Below are positions 1 through 11,300 of a DNA stretch of 64,000 bases, piece after piece. Source of the stretch: Apostichopus japonicus. Lineage: Eukaryota > Echinodermata > Holothuroidea > Aspidochirotida > Stichopodidae. The notes beneath the pieces were generated by a model. The model was not told the DNA's origin, ran no database searches, and was given only the letters and a program-made list of their open reading frames with translations. The DNA is taken from positions 930,001-994,000 of the forward strand of contig NC_092566.1 of assembly GCF_037975245.1 (NCBI RefSeq). Reading direction: 5' to 3'. Each line of letters opens with the position of its first letter. Position 1 is the stretch's first letter. Made by a program: the position numbers and the translations under genes.

Positions 1-2
1 AG

Positions 3-3000
3 CACTATGGCTGGCCGAAGACTCCGTGAAACTATTACCGATGTGAGTTTGAAGTATACCTCTAGTTGATTCAACTTTCTTTTTCAGATTCTGTAATACC
101 CTAGTACTTGGGAGTGATGACATTTTAAACTGTGGAATCCATTCAACATTTGAATTTAATTTCTTCATAATCTATTTTTATTAACAAGGAAACTTCAAAA
201 GCTTGAAATCAGAGTAACTTGATAGAGGTTATGATGTTTTAGTTGATCTTGTTTTCTGCAGTACCTTGAGAACGATGGACTAAGTGGAGCTGCAGCAGAA
301 ATAGTTGGCCTTTCTAATACATATTCAGACTATGTAGTCACAGAGGAAGAATACCAGGTAAGTTATCAAGGATGAAGAAGAGGGACCGGTAAGACCATCT
401 GAAGGGGGATGGCACAGGACCTCTGATGACAGGCTGTGGGGAAAAACCTGAGTCAAGGAAGGTGCAGTGTGGTACAGGAAGGGTGGAGGGTTACCCAAAG
501 GATATCAGATGAACTGTTGTTTAAAACAAACAGAAATGAAGGATGTTGTAGCATTTCAAAAGAGAGAGATCTGAAGAAAGGGGGAAAAAGGGAGGAGGGG
601 AGGAAGGAGGATTTACAAAGCCAAACTGAAGCATCAGTTTACCTATTGTTTCCATACATGAGTGAACTCCAATTTGTGAGGGGTAGGGGCAAGATCCCCA
701 TCATCGAGAACATTGGGGCAAACGGTTCCCCTCTCCCCTTTCAACCACCTGGTTGCATGCATCTAAATCTACTACGCATTGGTTGCCTCAACGGGAGAAA
801 CTGACATGAACTGATACGTTTCAGTCAGACTAATTTGCATACTACTGTGGTGATATGTAAATGTTATCATCAGGGAGTGATATAGTCTAATACATACCAA
901 TGTTTAGTATATTCTTTGACTGTCAAATCAATGGATATGTGAAATAGACTGCATGGACACCCACCCATTGGCTGTCTGTTATATTTATACCTACTAGTAT
1001 GCCCTCACCATCTTGGCCAATAGTAGTTTAAAGTGACACTGCTCAGGTGATAAAACTGTCAAAAAATAGATCAAAGTAACAGCAACAACAACAAGTTTCA
1101 AGCTTCTTCTCTTCCATATAACTATAAAGATAAGATAACAACCCTCAGAGCATTTTACTGCTCATTTAGACATGTGAGCTACAAAGATAAGATAACAACC
1201 CTCGGAGCATTTTACTGCTCATTGATACATGTGAGCTACAAAGATAAGATAACAACCCTCAGAGCATTTTACTGCTCATTTAGACATGTGAGCTACAAAG
1301 ATAAGATAACAACCCTCGGAGCATTTTACAGCTCATTGAGACATGTGAGCTACAAAGATAAGATAACAACCCTCAGAGCATTTTACTGCTCATTTAGACA
1401 TGTCAGCTACAAAGATAAGATAACAACCCTCGGAGCATTTTACAGCTCATTGAGACATGTCAGCTACAAAGATAAGATTACAACCCTCAGAGCATTTTAC
1501 TGCTCATTTAGACATGTGAATGTCTAACTAGACCCTTCTTCTATAGAAGATCAGATCCCCATGCTAGCAAAATGCTTTTGAAAAACTTCTAGCAATTTCT
1601 TGCATGCTAATATTTGGCCTCCATTTCTGATGACGAGCTTTAAGTCTCAATGTTAATTTTTACATCCTAGATAAGAGACTGCATATAGCTCCCTAGCTGT
1701 GTTGAAGTTTATTTGGGACTATGGCTAAGCAGTGAAACTGATTGTAAAACATCACATTTTCATGTAAATTTATTTTCACAGACTCAACGTTATGAAGCGG
1801 CTTCCACCATTTTTGGTCCTAACACACTACGAGCGTACCAGCAGCAATACACATACCTGTCTGAGAAGCTCATGGAGGTAAGTAGGGAGGTTTGAACAGG
1901 TTGGGGAGGTTTTGTCTTTATGTTTGATTTTCGTATGCTACTAATCCGCTGCCGTTCGTTGAGCTAATCTCCATGGTGAATTCTCTACTGATCCCAAGTT
2001 TAGCTGTAGTTATGAAATCTTTCATTAACTGTATCCTAGATGTACAACTTAAGTCTTATTTTAAGAAGGTGCTTATTTTAGTCTTGATTATGCCTCATGA
2101 TATTGATAATGAAGAGATGTTTGGAGAAACTTCTCTAAGTTTTTGAAAAGTGAGGAAAGTGTCAGCATTTGTTACAGAGGAACAGGCTATTTAAATTTTT
2201 TATTAATGTCAGTGACATCACAGCCCAAACATGATTTGGTTTTTTTTTAACCTGTGTTACCAGTCCCAACAGTCTATTTAAATACTTTATTAATGTCAGT
2301 GACATCACAGTCCAAACATGATTTAATATGCTTTTACCTCTGTTCCATTCCCAACAGTCTTTGTAAATACTTTATTAATGTCACTGACATCACAGCCCTA
2401 ACTTGATTTGGTTTGCTTTTACCTCTGTTACCAGTCCCAACAATCTATTTAATTACTTTATTAATGTCAGTGACATCACAGTCCAAACATGATTTGGTTC
2501 GTGTTTACCTCTGTTACCAGTACCATTCCTGTTTGCTTTCATACCATACATTCAGTACTGTGAGTGATTATTGTTGCATATTCATACAGGATCTTCAATT
2601 GTCCTCTCCCATGCATACCAAATTTTGTAGATATTTCAATTTTCACATTTTTTACCATACGTTGTAACATTTATTTTACATTTTAATTGCTTATTTACCT
2701 TACCTTATGTAACCGTGATGTTGTTTTTGGTTGTGTACCAATGCAGGGTTCGCAACCAACCCAGGGTCCCCCCATACCAAACCTCTTAGCTGAGATGGGA
2801 ACCACTCTTGCTGACCCTGAAGGGGATGAAGATGATGTTAATATAGTCACCGGCCTCGGTCCAAAGATCGGAGAGTTGATTATGGACACTGATGCCAAGT
2901 ATAGACAGGTGAGTAAAGATCAATAGAAATAATATCATTTTGGTGGAGCTAAGTGATTTACCAGAGTTACCACAGTGACCAGAGATACCATAGCAACCAG

Positions 3001-6000
3001 AGCTACCAAAGCTCTCATAGCAACCAGAGCTGCCATAGCAACCGGAGCTACCATAACAACCAGAGGTGCAACAGCAACCAGAGTTACCATATGTGCCATA
3101 GCAACCAGAGCTACCAAAGCTTTCATAGCAACCAGAGCTGCCATAGCAACCGGAGCTACCATAACAACCAGAGGTGCAACAGCAACCAGAGTTACCATAT
3201 GTGCCATAGCAACCAGAGCTGCCATAGCAACTGGAGCTACCATAACAACCAGAGGTGAAATAGCAGCCAGAGCTGTCTAAGCAACCAGAGTTGCCACAGC
3301 AACCAGAGCTATCATAATCATCAGATACCACAGGGCTACTAAAGCAACCATAGATAGACACTGGTTCTGCCAAAGATATCAGAGGTGTATTGAGTTGGGG
3401 TCAGTAGAAGGGTGGGAATTTCCACATGCTTGCTGCATTAGTTTAATAATTTTACAGGTTGATGTTACATTGAGTGGTCAGTTGTGTTCCCTTTCTGTCA
3501 GTAATTCTATTTTACATTTATCAGACACTAAGTTTCCAATGTTTATTTCTCAGGGAGGTGTTGCTATGGCAACTTTCATAGCAGGCAACCCAAGAAACGA
3601 TGTCTTTAGAATGGTAAGTTTGTTGTTTACCCTTTAAAATGGTACCCTGGGATGTTTTCTAACAATCCTTGACAAATTGTCTGAACTTTAAGGCATATTT
3701 TAGGTTCGCTTTGAATCGTCCCTTCTCTTAGTATTGAGTTATATGAGAACAAGTAATCAGGTACAAGCCAATACATAGAAGAAGCTATAGCCAATGTATA
3801 CTTAGGTCTAGTGCAGCAGTTACCTCACAAGTGTAGCAAGATTGGAGGTTCATCGTTATCTTTGTCTTAACTCTAAACTTCATCCTAACTCTAACCTTCC
3901 CATTCTGAGGACTAACTCTAACCTCCATCCTAACTCTAACCTTCCCCCATTCTGAGGTCAATTCTCACCCTTCACTATCAGTATATATTTCAAGACTGAC
4001 TACATTGTGTGAAGTACTGTATTTGTTTTGATGTTTCAGTTTGTATTATGTATAATATGCAAAGGATTTTATTACTTAATACTCCATTTTATTCTGTTAT
4101 ATGTCCCAATGGATGATTTCTGTTGTGATTTTGTCATAAAGGTAATTGCCAACTTTCCTAGTGAAGAATTGTTCATTATATTATTACTAAGAAACTATAT
4201 GAGAAGAATATTTAACTGTTAAAATAAAACGCACTCCTACAAAAAAGAAAATAGTGCTATTTGTCGAAATCAAGCTTAAAACCAGAGAATTATTTAACTG
4301 AATATGATCCTTGTTTCTGTGTGCTTTTAACTTATAGCGAGATGATACGTTTTTGAAAGTTCAGAGAAGAGTTGGTCTTGGCAACAATTGGAATGATGTG
4401 TACACCGATGCAGACTTTTGCACAAGGTAACGACAGAGTCATTAATTAGTTAACGATGGTTTCATTAAGAGAATCTTTGAGGGTTGAAATTGGTATTTTT
4501 AATCCTTTTCTATACGGGTAACCTTTGAGAGCTTATAATGTGACATTTTCTATTTTATTAATGATTGGAAGCAATTAAACTGACATTCTGCTTTGTATTC
4601 TAGTTTTGGTGAAAATTTTTGTTCGAAGAGGTGAACAATTTTAGCACAAATTTACGACAAGTGAAATGTGTCTTATTGATGACCATTTGATGGAAGAGTC
4701 TAGAGGTTGCCGAATTCTGAACCACAACAACACATGCTTGAAGCAAACATGGCATGGTCCAAAAAACTATATAGATGGAATTACAAAATTGTAACATGTC
4801 AGTTGGTTGTTTGTCATAGACATTGCACTAATTCCTTATGCATACCACTAAATATGCATCTTGCTATAGCAAAGCTGTGAAAATAGTCAATCCTGTAAAT
4901 TGCTGGTAGTTAACAATATATTAACAAGAAGTGACAACCCATTTCCTATATACATCTAGATCTATAGGGTGTTCTGAAAGTTTGTTCCGCCCTAGCGCCC
5001 ATCTTCCCTTCAGCATCTCAGCCATACTACAATAGCCCCCTCAATTTCAAACCATCTGTGATACTCGGTACGAATAGCCTACGGAACACACACTGTAATG
5101 AACTCAGTGAATAATTAACTTTTTTTGTACGGACACACAACGCACACGTGGTGAATTGAATAGGTACACGAACCTCAACGCATAACAATATGGCGCCTAA
5201 GGGAAACAACAGTGGCTTAGAAAAGGAGAGGGGACTTGCTAGGGAATAGCGGAAGAAAGGGAAATCAAATAAAGAAACTGACTCTCCTACATCTATACAT
5301 ATATATGTAGCCTATATAAAACAATAACAATTACCGTATGCATGGTGTTAGTGTAGCTTTAAACATCTTTAAAAAAAAAAAAAAAAATCTTTCATACTGA
5401 ATGGAAGATGGTATTATTTCCGGTTGAGGTGAAAGGTCATTTAAAATCTTCACAGGTCAAAATGTGAAAGCTTTGTAAACATGTGTGACATCTCGAGCTG
5501 GACATTGGGGAAATATCGATGGAATATCCATGATTGAGGCGATTGGAGCTTTCTGTGTTTAGTTCATGTCAAAGGTTGTTAATGCTTATCTTCCATAGTA
5601 ACAGCTGCTTCTTTTGTGAAATTGCTATGCTTCAGTATAGTAGCTACTTTCCACCAAGGAAATATCAAAATTCTTTCAGTATTCACTTTCTTTCATTGTC
5701 CAAACCTCGATAATTTTTGGCTCTCTGGATGTCTTCTTTACCAGTGAAAAATTGAGAGGCCTAAGTTGCCTAACCTACCTTTTTGATTCCTTGCAGAAGG
5801 CAAAAGGAATCTATGTGATGGTGATGGCCTGTGTGTGTGTGTGTGTGTGTATGCGTGTATGTATGTATGTGATACCAAAGCTTGTTAACAGGATAATTCC
5901 AAACGTACATCTTCGTTGAAGTTAATGCTTGGTATGTAGACACCCCTAGGAGAGTAAAAGAATCTTATTGAACGTGGTGGAGGAGGAAGTTATTTGAGGT

Positions 6001-6663
6001 CAACAGAATACAAAGCCAGAAAACCTTGTAAACACAATATCTTTAGAAGTGCATCTTGCACTTTTTGTATATATCTTCTTTAATGAGAACAAGATCCCTA
6101 TTGAGATTGGTAGAGGTCAAAGGTCATTTGAGGTCAACAGAGATCAGAGTCTGAAACCTTGGGAACCGCAGACTTGCCAGTAAAACATGAATTTACTTGA
6201 TATCTGATATGCAGGTATACATTATTGCAACTATCTTGCTGATCACTTGAAGCCAGTGATGGTCAGCAATTAAAAATCTTGCGGCCTTACTGATGAATGT
6301 TCTCTTATGAAGTACGGCAAAGAACCACTATCTAAAGTCAGTTAGGCTTCCTGGTTGATTTGATGTGGTATATTGTCTTAATACACTTTGTCTGTTGTTG
6401 TTGTTGCTATAGTGATTCATTGTTTACTCAGGTTCCTTTGGGATCGTGCTTCTACATCCAGAAGAGGAGGGTCGGTCAGCCATGCTACTGTAGTCTGGGA
6501 TATCCCATTGGATCAAACTCTAGGCGATTATCGACTCGCTCACAAAGGCTACAGGAAGGATTCTGTCAAAGGGGATATATTCTGTTACGAAGAAAGCTAT
6601 TCCTCTGCCTTTGAAGTGGTGTCGGCTAGCTACACAGAGGATCGTACCTCAAGTAGTTCTTGA
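3..6663 (+). CDS. Neutral ceramidase, copy 1 (3' part only)
   Basis: Seven coding exons: 3-42, 262-357, 1782-1877, 2747-2908, 3554-3613, 4338-4426 and 6432-6663 (stop TGA 6661-6663). Bases 1-2 (ag) look like the acceptor of the first visible exon; all earlier exons lie outside the window. The product is the C-terminal part of neutral ceramidase, the amidase that splits ceramide into sphingosine and fatty acid at neutral pH. Visible landmarks are TMAGRRLRE, the SNTYSDYV segment that carries the conserved metal/active-site tyrosine region, QRYEAAST(I)FGP, and the C-terminal beta-sandwich with TDADFCTRF, WDIP and SSAFEVV. Exon lengths 40, 96, 96, 162 and 60 are identical to those of the downstream copy; only the last two differ (89/232 against 92/223). 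The tail ends in Ser residues (RTSSSS). It is intact as far as seen. I am very sure of the family; whether the missing 5' half is intact is unknown. Confidence 0.9.
1125..1518 (+). repeat. 57-bp intronic minisatellite
   Basis: About seven copies of a 57-bp unit beginning AAAGATAAGATAACAACCC lie in an intron of ceramidase copy 1. Two variants alternate (CTCAGAGC...TTTAGACATG and CTCGGAGC...TTGAGACATG), so the true higher-order period is 114 bp. Because 57 is a multiple of three the array reads as a long open frame, but it is not coding. Confidence 0.93.
2188..2530 (+). repeat. ~85-bp intronic tandem repeat, four copies
   Basis: Four copies of a unit containing TTATTAATGTCAGTGACATC followed by CCAAACATGATTTGG and ACCTCTGTTACCAGTCCCAACA. 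Each unit holds the near-palindrome TGTCAGTGACA. The array lies in the intron between the 96-nt and 162-nt exons of ceramidase copy 1. Confidence 0.88.
2955..3330 (+). repeat. Hierarchical intronic minisatellite (AGCAACCAGAGCTACCAT type)
   Basis: A short unit of roughly 15-18 bp (AGCAACCAGAGCTNCCAT) is repeated about 20 times, and a block of about 100 bp (including GGTGCAACAGCAACCAGAG and GTTACCATATGTGCC) is itself repeated in tandem. It starts about 45 bp after the donor of the 162-nt exon of ceramidase copy 1. Several overlapping open frames on both strands come from this periodicity and are not genes. Confidence 0.9.
5427..5439 (+). promoter_or_regulatory. DR1-like nuclear receptor half-site pair
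   Basis: AGGTGA-A-AGGTCA, an imperfect direct repeat with 1-bp spacing, with another AGGTCA at 5454-5459. It lies in the last intron of ceramidase copy 1. A match this short can occur by chance; listed because a stronger site lies about 700 bp downstream. Confidence 0.2.
5828..5871 (+). repeat. TG/TATG microsatellite
   Basis: A (TG)n run passes into TGTATG-type repeats inside the last intron of ceramidase copy 1. Confidence 0.95.
6114..6136 (+). promoter_or_regulatory. Three AGGTCA half-sites with DR1 and DR4 spacing
   Basis: Three perfect AGGTCA half-sites at 6114-6119, 6121-6126 and 6131-6136 have spacers of 1 and 4 bp. These are the spacings used by RXR heterodimers/HNF4 (DR1) and by LXR or thyroid-type receptors (DR4). 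The site is about 300 bp upstream of the last exon of ceramidase copy 1. The surrounding GAGGTCAACAGA sequence also occurs at about 5995, so it may be part of a dispersed repeat. Function is inference only. Confidence 0.3.
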
Positions 6664-6817
6664 ATATAACAATTTCTCTCGATAAAATTTGTATCTGTTT
6701 TTAAATTGTTAGTCATAATAACCCCTTATGTATACTCCAATATATTAAGTCTGGGTAAATTGTCTTTGTTCTTTTACACAGTTACAAGTGTATTGCTTTT
6801 GCCAAACAAAGTGTTAT

Positions 6818-6823
6818 AATAAA
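6818..6823 (+). terminator. Probable poly(A) signal of ceramidase copy 1
   Basis: AATAAA lies 155 bp after the stop codon, followed within about 20 bp by GT-rich sequence (ACAATGTGTGTTCTT). Confidence 0.6.
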
Positions 6824-8393
6824 GTATTTCACAATGTGTGTTCTTAGCTTAGAGATGACCATGTATGATTAAAATAAAACCAAACTTTTGAAAAGTTGGG
6901 TCAGCAAATGGGAAAGGGGAGGACAGGAGGTGGTGGAAGGAGGATCAGAGGGGGATCAGAAGGGGCCAGGTACAGAGGAACAACCTTGCACCAGAAAATA
7001 ATTGATTTCACGATGTTGTGTAAATATGTGTTTATCATGATAACAGCTTCGTTGTTGTTATTTCATTTTTTTTTCATGAATTACTGGTGTCAGTGCCTAA
7101 ATAGAATTGCTATTAGTTTGCTTTTGAATAATTTCAAGAACAATTTTGATTACTGTTGCTGTTAGCCATGACATATTAGGTCATTATGATGACAAGGATA
7201 AGAAAGTATTTCTTCAAAGAAGTAGTTTTGACCTTTGGAAATATCATGTTTGATCTATAATAATTTATAAATAAATACAAATGATGAGCAACAAATTTGA
7301 GAATTTTTCTATGCTTTACCTTTCTTTCTTGTTTTTTTGTGTGCTATATCTTTCCTTCAAGGAGAAAAAACAATTGAAGTTAAAACATGTTATGGTAGTA
7401 TAAGAAAGGGATCCATTGCTTCATGGCTTGCTCCGTTAATTAGATATGAAATAATTACACTTTTTAAGTCCTTTTGTTTTTAAACAGCCCATTGTACAAT
7501 TATCTCTCATAACACATAGGACCAACACAACAAGTTGCTTTGTTGTTCTTCATTTTATGAAATTGCCTTTGTTATCCTTCATTATTATTATTTTTTTAAT
7601 GCAATCAGGATTTGATGACAAATTTAAACCACCAGTTAATTCTCTCAAAGTTGATTATTTTACCTAACTTCAATTCAACAAAATGTTTTCCCATATAGAA
7701 TTCCACTAATATACAATTTTTTTTATTATCACTTCAATATTGAAAGAAACTACCTTCCCTAGGGGATTATGTACAAAGACCACACATACAAATACAATTC
7801 TCAAATTCATGAATTAATCCATAATTTGTATTTTGAGGTGCATTCTTCATATGATTTGAACATAAGAAACCCCTCTCCCTATGTCCCCATTCTATCTTCT
7901 TACACAAGCTATTATATAAGATAGCTCTTGTACAAAAGATTCACATCTTTCATAAAATGCTGATGTACCACAAGCATGCAAAATTAATTGCCTCCACCAC
8001 AAAAAAAAAACATTGCTTGCTGAGTGGGTGGGGTGGTGAGATTGTTTAAGTATCAAGTTAGTTGCCCAGGCTCCTGTACTGAACCCTTCACAAATTTCGT
8101 AACCATTCTTGATCATTAACGCCAAATTCAAAGATCTGCCGTAGTGAACGCGCTAGCTACATATCGTGTCTAACAATGGTCAAACTATATGGCGATTCGA
8201 AACCTCCGTACATTATTATAAAGTTGTGTGGATGGCAGTTACATGCCCCCGTACGACAGCATCAGATTTGTCAGCCCGGGGAAATATTGTAATAATCATC
8301 GCTAAGATTGTTTGGCCAACTGTTGGATCTACTCTTTACGTCTGGACCAGGTTTTTAGTTCTCTTATTCGTCCTGTTTGATAATCTATCAAAA
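6824..8393. other. Intergenic region between the two ceramidase genes
   Basis: About 1.5 kb of AT-rich sequence without a recognisable gene. It should hold the promoter and 5' UTR of ceramidase copy 2. TATATAAG-like sequence occurs at about 7912-7920, but I cannot place a transcription start. An in-frame ATG at 8232 is discussed with the gene. Confidence 0.6.
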
Positions 8394-11300
8394 ATGCTCC
8401 GAGAGGTTTTATTTTGCTGCCTGTTGGTTGTTGCTGTGACAGCCCAGACACCAAACTACTATGTTGGGGTCGGAATGGCAGATGTAACCGGACCCGCAGC
8501 GGATGTGCAAATGGTAGGAAAACTGTTTCTGTTAGGCATGAAAAGTTTAATGTTTTTCCAACTTTGGCATTAGACCTACATGTATCGTTACATCGAAGCT
8601 TGAATTGCGTATGTCCTCCTATCACTGATGATTGAATAATATATTTTGCAATTTGTTTTTATGGAAATTTTGCATGAAATTAGTAATCCTGAGCAAGGAG
8701 ATCATGTAAATACCCTGTCATATATTTACCGTGTATTTGGATAAGGAAATTTGGGTAACATGCCACATTCCAAATGTTTCTGCTACATTGTAAAACTTGA
8801 CATGGTGATTGCAATGGAACAAGGTCCACTGTATTACTTTAAAAGGGAAGCACTTAGCCTATATGCATCACCAATTACTGTAGAAATGAGTCTAATTGTT
8901 CCCTACCAATGTGATCAGGTTTTAATTAATGAACTGTCAAATCTAAAAGTGTTTTGACTGTTGTTGCTGACAATGACTGTGTAATTCTCCTAACACCTCT
9001 ATCCTTAACCTCATTAACCACCCTTACTTCCATGTGTCTAGAAACAATGGTAGCCTACACAGTAAAATGTAAACAACACAGGTGAATATTTAGAAACCAA
9101 TATCATTTTTGGCCAGTAAACAGTTGACCTTTGACTAGTATACATTACACTATCCTTCTCACCACAGTCTTTGGAATAGAGATTCTAGAATACGTGCAAA
9201 GTCTTACAATAAAACAATAATGCCTGAAAGATCTTCAGTTCAGTAATGGTTCCCTCTAGTTTTGTTTTCAATAAACAGGTGGGAGGACCAACATTTTATA
9301 TCATAAACTTTTGGTTTGGAAATACACCACTTTTATCTATTCTAAGTATCTTTGCTTTCTGTGTTTCTTTTCTTCATCTCATGTTCTAATTATCAAGAGT
9401 TTCCAGCCTGTATTAATTAAGGCATTTCTGTTTTGCTTTCTACAGATAATACTTTAGTCTAAGTTAGTATATATCATGTGTGCATTGACATGGCATAGTC
9501 TACTGTTTATGTGGATTATGTATTATGCATATTAATCCTTGTTAGTTTAATTAGCAGTTCAGTTCTCTGTAACCATTAAGTTCAAATTCCAAAGGTTTGT
9601 ATAAAAGTAGAACTAATTTTCTCTGTAAACAAATATTCAAGTTGCTGATTATCAGCTTTAACAGCCAATCTGATATTTTGATCTTTTCAGATTTCATGCT
9701 GCTAAACGGTTATCTTTTCTCCTTTAACCTAATTAAGTACTGTATAGGCAAGATTTGTTTACATTTGTTGGACTTTAACAACCAACCACCCTACTACTAT
9801 CAATCCATACCAGATAAAATGTCAATACTCTTTACCCAGTGACTACTACGTACCACTTGCTAAATTCTAATGTTCAGGATTTTGATAACAATCTAAACTC
9901 TAGGGGGGGGGGGACTGGGAGAGGAGGGGCAGGGGATAATTGATGCATGAATTATGTTGGAGAATGAATGAATGAATGTTGGGGAAGAGGTACTGTACAG
10001 TAGTTGCATAATACCCCATTAAAGTTACATGACAAAAGTAAGGAGGCCTATATGTATCAGTTTCTGTTCTTAAAGACCAGACATATTGAATTTACTAAAA
10101 AGAAGAAAGCAGTTCATCAAATCAAGACATAGATCTACCTCACTATTCTTCAACAAATAAATTTATATTGGGTGGTGATGGGAGGGGGTTGGCTAGATAC
10201 TTAATAATGCCATTTTATTTTAATAATGTCATTGCATAATTGTTTTTATGGTTGTAATATTCACATGACAAAATTTGAAAGCTTTCAATATATTATCATA
10301 TTATTTGAAATGTAGCAACATTAGTTGTGACTGGTGTGTTATGATCCCATATTTTATTAGAAGCAATCATAATTCTTAATATTTACTGAGATACTCCAAA
10401 AAGTTCTTTGAAAGACTTTTGTTCACTTAGGATCCAGTTTAACTCCCTAATTGGATAAATTATTCTTCTCTTTGTCATTAGATGGGTTACGGAAATCCAG
10501 CCCAGACAACTAGAGGTATCCATATGAGACAGTTTAGCAGAGCCTTTATCTTCTGCGATATCAACGACCACTCGGACTGTCAGGTCTTTGTGGTGGTTGA
10601 TTTTGGCATGTCAGACAGTGCTGTGACATTAGGGGTAAGTATTGAAATGATGACATGGTAAGTCAGTATTTACCAGGTTACTTTGTGAGTCTGAGGCGTG
10701 AATACATTAATCACATTAATCTCAGGACATGTGACTCTGGAAAGTGTTTCTGTAAGGTTGGACACAGAAAGTTAAATATCTAGCACAGTTGAGGATGCTT
10801 TCAAAAGTCAAACTTTAGTAAAAGATGATTACATGGCTATTAAAGAGAACCCTGTAATAAATGCATTTCTTTTTGGTCTTCCAAAAAAACTAAAGAGTCC
10901 ATAAATTGTGCCATTTTGTTACTAATTTTGTTCCTGTACTACCTATGTGTCTTATAACTGTTTATGTTTTTAGAAATTTAGGGTACTGTGTGATACATTA
11001 ATAGATAGTCACATGGGTAGAAGGATAAAGAAGTCCTCTCCTGCAACCCCTTTCCCCCCATATAAAATATATTCCATGAGGACGCACTTATAATAAAAAT
11101 GCTCAGCAAAAAGATATGATTGGTTCCATACTTCTCATTGATGTTTACACAGGTGCTGGAGAGTCTATGGAGAGCCTATGGTTTTATATACGACAAGAAG
11201 AATGTGTCCTACCCCCCTCCCCCCCCCCCATGACATACATGTACGCCATGACAAACAATGGCAAAAGCCTAGTTATTGATTTCCCACACAGGTGCTGGAG

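Noticed and set aside
436-804. 122-codon plus-strand open frame
   Set aside because: Lies wholly in an intron of ceramidase copy 1 between two exons with good borders, has biased Arg/Lys/Gly composition and no recognisable domain.
2786-3373. 195-codon minus-strand frame rich in SSGCYGSSGCYG
   Set aside because: Translation of the short-period minisatellite; several frames on both strands are open for the same reason. It only looks like a Cys/Gly-rich structural protein.
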